Source of the DNA: Saccharibacillus kuerlensis DSM 22868
GTDB taxonomy: Bacteria; Bacillota; Bacilli; Paenibacillales; Paenibacillaceae
DNA: 64,000 bases
Assembly (NCBI RefSeq): GCF_000378145.1
Contig: NZ_KB899277.1
Span: 186,001 to 250,000 of the forward strand
Reading direction: 5' to 3'
Every line of letters begins with the position of its first letter. Positions within the stretch are counted from its first letter, which is position 1. This document shows, one piece after another, positions 44,164 to 53,268 of this stretch. The notes under the pieces are model-generated. The model did not search any database. It was not told the origin of the DNA and was given only the letters and a program-made list of their open reading frames with translations. The position numbers and the translations under genes are program-made.

Positions 44164-44355
44164 ATGACAGGCAGACCGAATTATGCTTTGTGGATGACCG
44201 AGTTTTTACTCAGTTCCGATCCCGTCAAAGAGCAGCGCATCCGAGAAGTCGAACGGGAGGACAATCCGGAGTTGATGAACAGCATTCGCTTCCATCTTTC
44301 CATGCGCGATCAGGTTTATCTGCTTCGCAGAAGAAGCCGTCGCAGAATCGGCTGA
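44164..44355 (+). CDS. Small hypothetical basic protein
   Basis: A 63-residue protein: MTGRPNYALWMTEFLLSS, then charged helices ending in LLRRRSRRRIG. GAGGAGGGA eight bases before the ATG is a strong ribosome site and is why I call it. The frame is open to 44095, but only the start at 44164 is supported. It is followed by a terminator. The arginine-rich tail could contact nucleic acid, but I recognise no family. Confidence 0.68.
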   Translation: MTGRPNYALWMTEFLLSSDPVKEQRIREVEREDNPELMNSIRFHLSMRDQVYLLRRRSRRRIG

Positions 44356-44406
44356 CACGTTGTTATCGCTATCCGCAGAAGCGCTCAGTTGGCGTTTTTC
44401 ATTTAT

Positions 44407-44445
44407 GAGTCTGCCCAAGGCTAAGGGACAGGCTCTTTTTCCTTT
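44407..44445 (+). terminator. Intrinsic terminator after the small basic protein gene
   Basis: GAGTCTGCCC (44407-44416) pairs with GGGACAGGCTC (44425-44435) with a bulge, followed by a long T-rich run. Confidence 0.75.
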
Positions 44446-44513
44446 TTTTGCGGCAGGAAGCCCAATTGGCGTATACTGAATAACGGAGTGAATTTTCGAG
44501 GAGGAACCCCCAA

Positions 44514-44954
44514 ATGAATACCCGTCAAAAAAAAGCGATCGGCATTGCCGCAGGTGTTGTCGCAGTAATCGCCATAGTCGCGCTCATTATTTTTCTTGTT
44601 ATCGCAAGAGCGAACCCGCAGGAAAATCCGTTTGGACTGGAGATGGGACAGACATTGAATGCGGACAGCACAGGCGTTACGGATAACGGAAAATCATTCA
44701 GCCGGACCAAACCGATCTATGCCTTTGCCCACTACCCGGATACGGACATAACCAAGAATCAGACGGCGATTATGTCCGTTATTTCCGAGAGTACGGGCAA
44801 AGTCATTCAACAGCAGCAGATTGAAGAAAACGACAGTACCGAGGTCATCCGCATGGATTTGGAAAACGTGGATTGGGAACCGGGCATTTACGAGCTGACT
44901 TTTGCCCGCAGCGGTACGATGATCGGTACGATCAATTTTTCGCTGCATCAATAA
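44514..44954 (+). CDS. Hypothetical membrane-anchored protein
   Basis: A 146-residue protein with a single N-terminal membrane anchor (about 9-32, IGIAAGVVAVIAIVALIIFLVIA) and an extracellular beta-sandwich-like domain (KPIYAFAHYPDTDITKNQTAIMSVISESTGKVI... PGIYELTFARSGTMIGTINFSL). The domain pattern resembles bacterial Ig-like folds, but no family is certain. GAGGAGGAA precedes the ATG. It is followed by a compact terminator. Confidence 0.8.
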   Translation: MNTRQKKAIGIAAGVVAVIAIVALIIFLVIARANPQENPFGLEMGQTLNADSTGVTDNGKSFSRTKPIYAFAHYPDTDITKNQTAIMSVISESTGKVIQQQQIEENDSTEVIRMDLENVDWEPGIYELTFARSGTMIGTINFSLHQ

Positions 44955-45000
44955 GCGGCTGTTTGCTTCTTTACGAAGCGATACGCTGACACGCACATGA

Positions 45001-45028
45001 CGCATACCTTTCCGGTATGCGTTTTTTT
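45001..45028 (+). terminator. Intrinsic terminator of the 44514 gene
   Basis: CGCATACC (45001-45008) pairs with GGTATGCG (45014-45021), followed by seven T residues. Confidence 0.85.
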
Positions 45029-45080
45029 GTAGTACAATAAGCCCCGAGACGATTGTACAAGGAGGCTTCTTTTTAATTCG

Positions 45081-46442
45081 ATGAACAACTACCAGACTTA
45101 TTTTGAACAGAACCGTGACAAGCATATCAGCGAACTGAAAGAGTGGCTGTCCATTCCAAGTATCTCAGCGCTGTCCGAGCATAAGGGCGATGTTCGCCGA
45201 GCGGCAGAATGGCTGAAAGATGCACTGGTCCGTGCCGGACTTGAAAATGTAAAGCTGAACGAAACAGACGGACATCCGATCCTGACAGCCGACTACCTGC
45301 ATGCGGAAGGCGCACCGACCCTGCTGATCTACGGTCATTATGACGTACAGCCAGTCGACCCACTGAACTTGTGGGACACCCCGCCGTTCGAACCGACCGA
45401 GCGGGACGGCAAACTGTATGCACGCGGATCGACAGATGACAAAGGTCAAGTATTCCTGCACGTGAAAGCGATCGAAGCCGTTCTTCAACAGGAAGGCAGG
45501 CTTCCTGTGAACGTTAAACTTTGCATCGAAGGCGAGGAAGAAGTATCCAGCCCGAATCTAGTAGAATTTCTGAATGCCAATGCGGATGCACTCGCGGCCG
45601 ACGCCGTCCTGATCTCGGACACCTCGCTGCTCGAACGCGGCAAGCCGGCGATCAGCACCGGTCTGCGCGGATTGTGCTCGCTTGAAGTCACGCTGAATAC
45701 GGCTAATACCGATCTGCACTCCGGTTCATTTGGCGGCGGCGTGCCAAATGCTCTGCATGGCATGGTCAGCCTGCTGAATTCGCTGCATGACGAAAAAACC
45801 GGCCGTGTGCTTGTCGACGGATTCTATGACGACGTTCTTCCGCTGACCGAGGAACTACGCAGCGAGCTGGAGAAGATGCAGTACGACGAAGGCAAGCTGA
45901 GAAGCGACCTGGGCCTTGATGCCCTGTTTGGCGAAGAGGGGTTCTCATTCCTGGAACGCACCGGCGTACGCCCGACGCTCGAATTGAACGGCGTATACGG
46001 AGGATTTCAGGGCGAAGGCACCAAGACGGTGATCCCGAAAGAAGCGCACGCCAAAATCACCTGCCGCCTTGTGGCGAATCAAGACCCGCAGGATATTCTG
46101 AACAAGATCGAACGTCATCTGCACGCTCATACGCCGGTCGGTGCCAAGATCACGATTGTTCCCGGTGAAAAAGCGTTTGCGTTCAATATCGATCCGTCCC
46201 ATCCTTTCCTGCAAAAAGCGGCGGATGCCTACGAAGCGGTATACGGCGTTCGTGCCCTGTTTACCAAGGACGGCGGCTCTATTCCAATTATTGAAGCATT
46301 CTCTCGCGTACTGAGCGCTCCGGTTGTCCTGATGGGATTCGGCCTGCCCGACGAGAATCTGCACGCTCCGAACGAACACTTCAATCTGGAGAATTTCGAC
46401 AAGGGTCTGCTGACTCTCGTTCAATACTTAAAAACGCTATAA
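45081..46442 (+). CDS. M20-family dipeptidase / metallopeptidase
   Basis: A 453-residue zinc peptidase of the M20 family (PepV/carnosinase-like clade). Metal and catalytic motifs are IYGHYDVQP (His86, Asp88), ARGSTDDKGQ (Asp119), CIEGEEEVSS (Glu152-Glu153), DTSLL and the late His in LHAPNEHFNLENF. The lid domain (about 200-320) has LRGLCSLEVTLNTANTDLHSG. It cleaves dipeptides in the cytoplasm. The ribosome site GGAGG lies unusually far (about 15 bases) from the ATG at 45081; no better in-frame start is present. It ends at a bidirectional terminator. Confidence 0.92.
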   Translation: MNNYQTYFEQNRDKHISELKEWLSIPSISALSEHKGDVRRAAEWLKDALVRAGLENVKLNETDGHPILTADYLHAEGAPTLLIYGHYDVQPVDPLNLWDTPPFEPTERDGKLYARGSTDDKGQVFLHVKAIEAVLQQEGRLPVNVKLCIEGEEEVSSPNLVEFLNANADALAADAVLISDTSLLERGKPAISTGLRGLCSLEVTLNTANTDLHSGSFGGGVPNALHGMVSLLNSLHDEKTGRVLVDGFYDDVLPLTEELRSELEKMQYDEGKLRSDLGLDALFGEEGFSFLERTGVRPTLELNGVYGGFQGEGTKTVIPKEAHAKITCRLVANQDPQDILNKIERHLHAHTPVGAKITIVPGEKAFAFNIDPSHPFLQKAADAYEAVYGVRALFTKDGGSIPIIEAFSRVLSAPVVLMGFGLPDENLHAPNEHFNLENFDKGLLTLVQYLKTL

Positions 46443-46496
46443 CGCCGGTTCGGCTTGTGCAGTTATTTAAGTAGTTATTTGAGCAGTTATCTAAAA

Positions 46497-46534
46497 TGAA
46501 AAAAGCCGTTCCCTAAAAGGGAACGGCTTTTTTA
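46497..46534. terminator. Bidirectional intrinsic terminator
   Basis: AAAAAAGCCGTTCCC pairs with GGGAACGGCTTTTTT around a TAAAA loop, between the convergent peptidase and DegV genes. Confidence 0.85.
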
Positions 46535-46545
46535 TGATGAGCCAT

Positions 46546-47388
46546 CTATTCCGCATAGTACATAAAGCCGATGGCTCCAGGTCCCGTATGCGTGCTGATG
46601 ATCGGCGTCGTATACGCGATTTCAACTTGTGAATAACCGGTCATCTCATGAATCTTATCCTTAAGGTTTTCTGCCAGCTTAAAGCCTTCCGCGTGTACCA
46701 AGCCAACTCCCTTGATTGTGCGTCCCTTTACGTCATCGGCAAACTGCCGGGCAAGATGCTTGACGACTTGGGCATGACTGCGGGCATTCGTTACGATACC
46801 GAACTCGCCGTCTTTCAGCGTACCGATCGGTTTGATGTGGAGCAGAGAGCCGATCAATGCTTTGCCTTTGCCGATTCGTCCGCCTTTCACCAAATTCTCC
46901 AGTGTATCCACGACTACAAACAGCCTTGTCGCAGCACGAATCTCATCCAGCCGGGTTACAATCTCATCCATGCTTCGCCCTTCCTTTGCCATGGCTGCAG
47001 CTTCGAGCACTTGGAAAGAAAGTCCTTTGGAAATATATTTGGAATCGATTACAGTCACATTCGTATCTGTCATATCCGCTGCCATTGCTGCCGAACGGAC
47101 TGTACCACTCATGCCGCCGGTCATATGGATGGAAATAACATCGAAGCCTTCCGCGCCCAAGCGATCGTAAAGCTCGACAAAAGTGCCGGCCGCGGGCTGC
47201 GAACTTTTGGGCAGTTCAGCCGATTGAATCATTTTCTGAATAAAGGATTCGGGCGTGATATCAACCCCATCCATATACGTCTGTCCCTCAATTGTAAAAG
47301 AGAGCGGAACGACTTCAATCTCATGTTCCTTCAATACCGCTTCGCTCAAATCGACAGTCGAATCCGTAACCACTTTAATTTTGCGCAT
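46546..47388 (-). CDS. DegV-family fatty-acid-binding protein
   Basis: A 280-residue DegV protein. Typical elements are VVTDSTVDLSEAVLKEHEIEVVPLSFTI at the N-terminus, PKSSQPAAGTFVELYDRLG, SIHMTGGMSGTVRSAAMAA and the C-terminal THTGPGAIGF. DegV/FakB proteins bind one fatty acid and present it to FakA for phosphorylation. No fakA is nearby, and genomes of this group carry several DegV copies, so a role as FakB is inferred. AGGAGAG precedes the ATG. Confidence 0.92.
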   Translation of the reverse strand: MRKIKVVTDSTVDLSEAVLKEHEIEVVPLSFTIEGQTYMDGVDITPESFIQKMIQSAELPKSSQPAAGTFVELYDRLGAEGFDVISIHMTGGMSGTVRSAAMAADMTDTNVTVIDSKYISKGLSFQVLEAAAMAKEGRSMDEIVTRLDEIRAATRLFVVVDTLENLVKGGRIGKGKALIGSLLHIKPIGTLKDGEFGIVTNARSHAQVVKHLARQFADDVKGRTIKGVGLVHAEGFKLAENLKDKIHEMTGYSQVEIAYTTPIISTHTGPGAIGFMYYAE

Positions 47389-47601
47389 TCGTCACTCTCC
47401 TGTACCCAATCAGCCGACATCTTCTGCCGCCAACTGCATGGGAAGATGTTCGTCATAGCTGTCTATTCAGTATACAAAGCTTGCAGGCGTTACACAAACC
47501 CAGAACAAATATGCAAAATTTCACTTATAAGAATTTCATGTATTTATATAAATAAAAATTTCACATCTTCATATAAACAAAATACCCTGTTTGATTTTCG
47601 T

Positions 47602-48585
47602 TTAATCGGAAGTGGGCGCTGATTGTCTTCCCGCATAATGCGGCTGTCCCGGATCGACATCAAGCACAATGCGGTGAGGAGCGGCCAGCGCATACTGATG
47701 CTCGCAGCGCCATCGAACGTTCTCCGTCGGCCCGAATGTCTCTCCATCCTTGATGACATCTCCGCAGTCGAACAAATAATATCCCAGATTCGTCAGCTGA
47801 CCGGCAACCTCATTCGGCTCCAGGTCGTAGAAATGACACTGCACATCGGGAACGCCCAGAGCGGCCAAGCCAACTGTATCCATCAGCATTTCGCTGCGTT
47901 TACTGCCCATATCTGTATCTGTATTCTGCACGTTGAAAAAGCGTACATTCATCGCCCCATACAAAATTCCGCCGGCTTCGATCGCCGTCAGGTAATCGCC
48001 AGGTTCCAGCAGCTTGTCGCTTTCCCGGAAATACACAGCGTCGCACGGAGCGGTCTCCAGCATCGCTCGCAGCGCCCCGGTAATAAGCCGAAGCCTTTCC
48101 TGCGGCAGCAGCCCCGAAGCCATCATGTCAATCAGCCGCACGGAATATTGACATTCCTCAACGACCGCTCCTGCCTCCGGCCAATGCCAAGCCTGCTGGA
48201 TCGCCGTCTCGTATTCGGAAGCCGGACGGTTCTTTGTCGGAATCAAGGAGGTCTGGGCAGGCATTTCGCCATCCGCAAATTTGACGGGATAGTTCAGATG
48301 AAAAAAGTGCAGCATATCTGTCTCCGTCTCGGACGACGGTTCCCATACAGCCAAGTTGTCCTTCAGCTTCTGTTCCTCCGGCCGATCAACCGTTCCCGTA
48401 TACAGCTGCATCTTCTCATACAATCTTTCTCTCGAAAAATTAGGCTTTTTCTTGTACTTCAGTTCCACCGTATATACCCGAGCAAAACCGAAATCTCGTT
48501 CTGACGCCAGCATATCTTCAGCAGTTAACTCTGGCTCTTGTTCGCTCCGTTCTTCCGTCTCGAAGTGTTCTTGTTCGTTTGTCAT
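47602..48585 (-). CDS. DUF4261-like protein
   Basis: A 327-residue cytoplasmic protein. An acidic N-terminus (1-30) precedes a middle region with YSVRLIDMMASGLLPQERLRLITGALRAMLE and a C-terminal domain with MLMDTVGLAALGVPDVQCHFYDLEPNEVAGQLTNLGYYLFDCGDVIKDGETFG. That end matches my memory of DUF4261, found in proteins of unknown function and sometimes in immunity-like contexts. The assignment is from pattern memory and is tentative. No neighbouring gene suggests a partner; the gene stands alone. Confidence 0.7.
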   Translation of the reverse strand: MTNEQEHFETEERSEQEPELTAEDMLASERDFGFARVYTVELKYKKKPNFSRERLYEKMQLYTGTVDRPEEQKLKDNLAVWEPSSETETDMLHFFHLNYPVKFADGEMPAQTSLIPTKNRPASEYETAIQQAWHWPEAGAVVEECQYSVRLIDMMASGLLPQERLRLITGALRAMLETAPCDAVYFRESDKLLEPGDYLTAIEAGGILYGAMNVRFFNVQNTDTDMGSKRSEMLMDTVGLAALGVPDVQCHFYDLEPNEVAGQLTNLGYYLFDCGDVIKDGETFGPTENVRWRCEHQYALAAPHRIVLDVDPGQPHYAGRQSAPTSD

Positions 48586-48841
48586 CTCTTATGCCCCCTT
48601 AAGTGGTGTAGGAACCGTTAAGCCGACCTGTCAGCTCGAATAATAAGAACCGTATGTACGATCAAAACTGCCGTTCAATAGATCTTCTTAGTATAAACGA
48701 TACAGACAACAATTTCCCAATCCTCCCATTCGATAAAACACTTACTTGCTGCAAAGCTCTTTTGGATTGACGCATTTCCTTTCCGATGTTCGGACAAACT
48801 GGTAAAATGAAAAAGCTATGTGTAAAAAAGGGGGGCCGCAA

Positions 48842-50203
48842 TTGGAATCGCTCAGGCGCTTGATGGCCGGTATCGCCGGATGGCCGCGCAACGTTAAACT
48901 GTTTTTCGCCGCTAATCTGCTGTATCAGATCGGCGGCGGCATGTTCTCCGTTCTCTACAATCTCTACATTCAGGGCATTGGCTATACGGATGCCATGAAC
49001 GGCCGTGTTGTCAGTATTCAGTCGCTTGCGACAGCTTGTATCTTTATTCCGATTGGACTCTTCGGCGACCGTCTCAGCCGCAAGATGCTGCTGATCATTG
49101 GCGCTTTGTTCAGCGGGGTCGTCTTCGCTCTGCGCGCGATCGCCGAAACGGAACCTATGCTGCTTGTGCTCGCTGTCTGTTCCGGTATATTCGCCGCCTT
49201 CTTCCAGGTCCTTGCGATCCCGTTCTTGGCCGAAAACGTTAAGAAGTCCCAACGTCTGGCCCTGTTCAGTGCGTATTCTTCGTTAATGCTCGCTGCACAG
49301 GTATTGGGCAGCATGGGGGGCGGCGTACTTGCCGATTTTCTGCAGCATAATGGATTCGATCGTGTAACGAGTCTTCGCTTTACGCTGTTCGCAGGCGGCA
49401 TTGCCACTCTCGCGGCTTTTGCACCGATGCTGTTCATTCGTGAGGCTCGCAGACAATCCGAGCCGCCCAAGACTTCTCCGGCGGCCGTTGGTCGGAAGCC
49501 GGATGCAGCGAACCATCAGACTTCCGGCGAATTGAACACACATGTTTCCGAAAATCCGAGTGCAAAAACTGCCGAACCTGAAGCTGCCGCCAAAAAGCCG
49601 GAAAGCAGCTCGCGAATCATCTTCTGGTTCGTACTCGCCCAGCTTCCGATCGGACTTGGATCTGGACTTGTCGTCCCTTATCTAAACTTGTATTTCACGA
49701 ACCGCTTCGGTGTCTCGCTGACGACAATGAGCCTGCTCATCTCGCTGGGTCAGATCATGACGATCGTCTCTATGCTGATCGGTCCTTCCCTCTCCAGGAA
49801 AGTCGGACCAGTCAATGCCGTCGTCATTTTCCAGATGCTGTCGCTCCCTTTCCTGCTCACGACCGGATTTACAAACGTCGCTATCATTGCTTCGGTGACC
49901 TTCCTATTCCGCCAGGCTCTAATGAATGCGGCTAATCCGATTCAATCCGCAATTATGGTGGACCGAATTCCGGACAACAAAAGGGGCATTGCCAATTCAC
50001 TGACTCAGACAGCCTTTATGCTTGGATGGGCAAGTATGGGTCCTGTCCAATCTCATCTTGTGACAACTTACGGCAATTATTGGGGATACGCCATTACTTT
50101 CAGTATTACAGGTGTCCTCTATGTGACGGCCTCCCTGCTGTACTATTTCAAATTCCGGGAGCCTCGTTCAAAACGCCAAATGAAAGTTTCGCCGGCAGGT
50201 TGA
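48842..50203 (+). CDS. MFS transporter
   Basis: A 453-residue major facilitator protein with twelve helices and a long, low-complexity central loop (about 205-255, rich in Ala, Pro, Glu and Lys). The first half has NLYIQGIGYTDAMNGRVVSIQSLATACIFIPIGLFGDRLSRK, the second QSAIMVDRIPDNKRGIANSL. It resembles multidrug-type MFS exporters; the substrate is unknown. The TTG at 48842 is preferred because AAAGGGGGG lies just upstream; an in-frame ATG at 48818 has no ribosome site. A very long perfect hairpin follows. Confidence 0.85.
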   Translation: MESLRRLMAGIAGWPRNVKLFFAANLLYQIGGGMFSVLYNLYIQGIGYTDAMNGRVVSIQSLATACIFIPIGLFGDRLSRKMLLIIGALFSGVVFALRAIAETEPMLLVLAVCSGIFAAFFQVLAIPFLAENVKKSQRLALFSAYSSLMLAAQVLGSMGGGVLADFLQHNGFDRVTSLRFTLFAGGIATLAAFAPMLFIREARRQSEPPKTSPAAVGRKPDAANHQTSGELNTHVSENPSAKTAEPEAAAKKPESSSRIIFWFVLAQLPIGLGSGLVVPYLNLYFTNRFGVSLTTMSLLISLGQIMTIVSMLIGPSLSRKVGPVNAVVIFQMLSLPFLLTTGFTNVAIIASVTFLFRQALMNAANPIQSAIMVDRIPDNKRGIANSLTQTAFMLGWASMGPVQSHLVTTYGNYWGYAITFSITGVLYVTASLLYYFKFREPRSKRQMKVSPAG

Positions 50204-50220
50204 GCCTTCCTCATCTACGT

Positions 50221-50275
50221 CCGCACAAAAAACCGTACCGTGACGGGAAACGTCAGGTACGGTTTTTTTGTGCGG
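50221..50275. terminator. Intrinsic terminator, long near-perfect stem
   Basis: CCGCACAAAAAACCGTACC (50221-50239) pairs with GGTACGGTTTTTTTGTGCGG (50256-50275); the loop holds a TGACG/CGTCA stem. It closes the MFS gene. Confidence 0.85.
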
Positions 50276-50384
50276 AAGAACAGCCGCGTTAAGGCACCTC
50301 GTTCCTCTTCCGCTTAGCTTAATGCATATCTTATTCCGGAATTTATCGCTGTGGAATCGTTAAGTCGAAAAGCAAGAAATTCCA

Positions 50385-50422
50385 CAAAAAAACGACAGAA
50401 TCGAAAATTCGATTCTGTCGTT
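50385..50422 (-). terminator. Intrinsic terminator of oppD
   Basis: ACGACAGAATCGAA (50392-50405) pairs with TTCGATTCTGTCGT (50408-50421), with an A run on the left giving a minus-strand T tail. Confidence 0.85.
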
Positions 50423-50461
50423 CCATGAATGATTCTCGGTTTAATGTCGACCTGCGCTTGC

Positions 50462-51523
50462 TTAGGCTTCGACGAGAACCGGCTTTTCGTAGGCATTGCT
50501 CAGCTTGCGCTGACGGCGCAGTACCGCTTCAGGCGGCTGAACTGTAGGTGCTTCCGGATGCAGCAGCCAAGATTTCACGAAGTGAGTATCCGACACTTTG
50601 AACATCGGAGGCTCTTTCTCGAAATCGATCTTCATGGCATAGTTGCTGCGCAGAGCAAATGCATCGCCAACCGGCGGATGCAGTAGATCTGGAGGCGTTC
50701 CAGGAATCGCTGTCAGCTTCTGTTCGCCGTTGCTGTCGAGCGCAGGCATCGAGGACAGCAGTCCCCAAGTATACGGGTGACGCGGATCGTAGAAGATCTC
50801 TTCGGCCGTACCCATTTCAACAATCTGACCGGCATACATAACGGCAACGCGATCCGCCATCTTCGCTACGACACCAAGGTCGTGAGTGATAAAGATGATG
50901 GCTGTGCCAATCTTCGCCTGCAGCTCTTTCATCAGTTCGAGAATCTGCGCCTGAATCGTTACGTCAAGTGCCGTTGTCGGCTCATCCGCGATCAAAAGCT
51001 TCGGATTTGCGGCCAAAGCCATCGCGATCACGACACGCTGACGCATACCGCCAGAGAACTCGTGCGGGTATTGATTGAAACGTCTGTCCGCATTCGGGAT
51101 ACCGACCAGCTTCAGCAGCTCCAAGCCGCGTGCGCGTGCGTCCGCTGCAGAAATTTTCTCATGCGTGAAGAGCACTTCGGTGATCTGCTTGCCAACCTTC
51201 ATCGTCGGATTGAGCGAAGTCATCGGATCCTGGAAGATCATTCCAATTTCCTTGCCGCGCATTTTTTGCATTTGGTTTTGCGTTTTCCCAATCAGATCTT
51301 GGCCTTCGAACAGAATCTGGCCGCGCTTGTACTGTCCCTGCGGCTCCGGAACGAGCTTCATGATCGCTTGGGACGTTACGCTTTTGCCCGAGCCGGATTC
51401 GCCGACAATTGCCAACGTCTCGCCTTTATCCAGATGGAAGTTAACGCCGCGAATCGCCTGTACTTCGCCGGCCCGCGTTCTGAATGAAATCGCCAAATCT
51501 TTGACCTCAAGAAGTCTCTCCAT
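50462..51523 (-). CDS. oppD: Oligopeptide/dipeptide ABC transporter ATPase (OppD/DppD)
   Basis: A 353-residue ABC ATPase of the peptide-transport type. Walker A GESGSGKS (about 40-47), Q-loop FQDPMTSLNP, signature SGGMRQRV, Walker B LLIADEPTTALDV, H-loop THD, and the C-terminal oligopeptide-transporter segment with PYTWGLLSSMPAL and IPGTPPDLLHPPVG. No permease, OppF-type ATPase or binding protein lies beside it: the gene is flanked by a terminator downstream and by the divergent glutaminase gene upstream. The conserved Cys-rich 4Fe-4S element of some OppD proteins is absent (PVGDAFALRSNYAMKID in its place). The ATG at 51523 follows GGGAGTGGAG. Confidence 0.9.
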   Translation of the reverse strand: MERLLEVKDLAISFRTRAGEVQAIRGVNFHLDKGETLAIVGESGSGKSVTSQAIMKLVPEPQGQYKRGQILFEGQDLIGKTQNQMQKMRGKEIGMIFQDPMTSLNPTMKVGKQITEVLFTHEKISAADARARGLELLKLVGIPNADRRFNQYPHEFSGGMRQRVVIAMALAANPKLLIADEPTTALDVTIQAQILELMKELQAKIGTAIIFITHDLGVVAKMADRVAVMYAGQIVEMGTAEEIFYDPRHPYTWGLLSSMPALDSNGEQKLTAIPGTPPDLLHPPVGDAFALRSNYAMKIDFEKEPPMFKVSDTHFVKSWLLHPEAPTVQPPEAVLRRQRKLSNAYEKPVLVEA

Positions 51524-51921
51524 AGTCTCCACTCCCTAGTAAAGCCCGTTCACGTTGGAACGGGCCGTTTGTCGCTTTTCGCATATCGTTCTCGCGTTTT
51601 GTCCGCAGCCGCGCACATCGCATTTCCGAACGTTTTTGTATGATCATGAGAACATTGTTGTACGAAACCGTATATAATATTGTAACTGCTTGCCTATCTG
51701 GCAGTCAAGCGGACATTAGATGTTAGATGTCTCTCTCGGAGAGACCGGCAGGCCAGATTTTTAGAACAGCTGTCGTAGAAGAAAGCGATAATTGTTTGCC
51801 CCGCACGGATAGCAGACCAAGCATTGAAATTGGAAGACAAAACGGTATGATGGTTAAAGCGGCATACGGCATATACGCATCCGTAAAATTTATCCGCTGC
51901 TTGCGAAGGAGGCTGCATCTG
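51524..51921. other. Intergenic region (398 bp) between oppD and glsA
   Basis: No gene found. It contains a GC-rich hairpin (GCCCGTTC at 51544 against GAACGGGC) about 20 bp upstream of the oppD ribosome site, a TATAAT at about 51673 on the plus strand with a poor -35 that could drive glsA, and the glsA ribosome site AAGGAGG at 51906. An open frame from 51727 runs in phase into glsA but has no supported start. Confidence 0.6.
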
Positions 51922-52869
51922 ATGATCAACAAAGAAAGTCGGCTGGCGGAAGTCCGTCAATTTCTGCCGGAATGGCTGGAATACAGCCGCAAAGAAGCCG
52001 CTTCCGGAGAAGTGGCTTCCTATATTCCCGAACTGTCCAAAGCCCCACACGATGCGCTGGGCGTACATCTGCTCGATGTAGAGGGCGATTCGGCGTTGGC
52101 CGGAGACTGCGGTATGTCATTTACCCTGCAAAGCATCTCTAAAGTGTTTACCCTTATTCTGGCTCTGATGGATAATGGTGAGAGCGCCGTATTCGAGCGT
52201 GTCGGCATGGAACCGACCGGCGATAACTTCAACTCGATGCTGAAGCTGGAACTCGTCCGACCAGGCATTCCGTTCAACCCGCTGATCAATGCCGGTGCCA
52301 TTACAATTTCTTCGATGATCCGCGGCGCTACTCCCGAAGAAAAATCGGCGCGCATTCTCGATTTTTTCCGGCGCTTGTCTGGCGGCAGTTCGCTTGAAGT
52401 CAATGAGGCGGTCTACCAGTCCGAATTCGCTACGGGCAACCTTAATCGCTCCATTGCTTACTTCCTGGTGGAAAACGGCGTATTGGATGGGAATATTGAA
52501 GAAATTTTGTCCGTGTACTTCCGCCACTGCTCTATTGAAGCCACCTGCCGGGATCTGGCCCGTATGGCTCTGGTTCTAGCTGGAGATGGTACCGATCCGC
52601 TTACCGGAGAGTATCTGATTCCCCGCCGTTATGTGCAGATCGCCAAAACGTTCATGATCACATGCGGTATGTATAACGCTTCCGGCGAATTCGCTATTAA
52701 AGCAGGACTTCCTGCCAAAAGCGGCGTATCCGGCGGCATTCTGGCTTTTGTTCCGGGCGCACTCGGCATCGGGGTCGTCGGTCCTGCGCTGAATGCCAAA
52801 GGCAACAGCAGCGCTGGCGTGCATTTGATCGAACGATTGTCACAGCGGATGGACTGGAGTTTGTTCTGA
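51922..52869 (+). CDS. glsA: Glutaminase
   Basis: A 315-residue serine-dependent glutaminase that hydrolyses glutamine to glutamate and ammonia. It has the beta-lactamase-like SxxK catalytic pair Ser71/Lys74 in FTLQSISKVF, the NPLINAGAI motif and GLPAKSGVSGGILAFVPG near the C-terminus. Length matches the family (about 310). The ATG at 51922 has AAGGAGG nine bases upstream; the frame extends to 51727 without a better start. Located next to the lone peptide ATPase, with which it might share a role in nitrogen supply, but that is only proximity. Confidence 0.94.
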   Translation: MINKESRLAEVRQFLPEWLEYSRKEAASGEVASYIPELSKAPHDALGVHLLDVEGDSALAGDCGMSFTLQSISKVFTLILALMDNGESAVFERVGMEPTGDNFNSMLKLELVRPGIPFNPLINAGAITISSMIRGATPEEKSARILDFFRRLSGGSSLEVNEAVYQSEFATGNLNRSIAYFLVENGVLDGNIEEILSVYFRHCSIEATCRDLARMALVLAGDGTDPLTGEYLIPRRYVQIAKTFMITCGMYNASGEFAIKAGLPAKSGVSGGILAFVPGALGIGVVGPALNAKGNSSAGVHLIERLSQRMDWSLF

Positions 52870-52884
52870 ATCTCGAATACATCT

Positions 52885-53178
52885 TCAAGGATAGATGCGT
52901 GTGAAATGCTCGACTATAGGAAAAGGCTCGTAATAATCGTGGAGTAATCTTTTCCATTCCAAATATTGTGGAGATCCGCGGAATCCTTCGGTATGATCCT
53001 CCAGCGTCTCCCAACGGACAAGCAGCAGGTATTTATGTTCATCCTCCAAACATTTTTGCAGCTCGTGTCCAAGGTAGCCAGAGATCTGACATATATAGTC
53101 GGACGCCTCACGGAAATCGTGTTCGAATTTTCCTGTACGGTCCGGCTTGACCTGCAGCATTGCCGCTTCCAAAATCAT
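52885..53178 (-). CDS. Antibiotic biosynthesis monooxygenase (ABM) family protein
   Basis: A 97-residue ABM-fold protein: MILEAAMLQVKPDRTGKFEHDF, SDYICQISGYLGHELQKCLEDEHKYLLLVRWETLEDHTEGFRGSPQYLEWKRLLHDYYEPFPIVEHF. It resembles YhgC/YdhR-type small oxygenases or dimeric binding proteins of this fold; the chemistry is unknown. The ATG at 53178 has AAAGGAG upstream; the frame is open to 53235. It overlaps nothing and has its own ribosome site. Confidence 0.83.
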   Translation of the reverse strand: MILEAAMLQVKPDRTGKFEHDFREASDYICQISGYLGHELQKCLEDEHKYLLLVRWETLEDHTEGFRGSPQYLEWKRLLHDYYEPFPIVEHFTRIYP

Positions 53179-53268
53179 TGGCTCTTCACTCCTTTGCGTT
53201 TGAGCCAGTATAGTGGGGGACTGCTGCTTCGTCAACTTAAATATGCGGCCTTAATCATCTTAATCACT

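Noticed and set aside
46648-47622. 324-codon plus-strand frame opposite degV
   Set aside because: Antisense shadow; DegV has all family motifs on the other strand.
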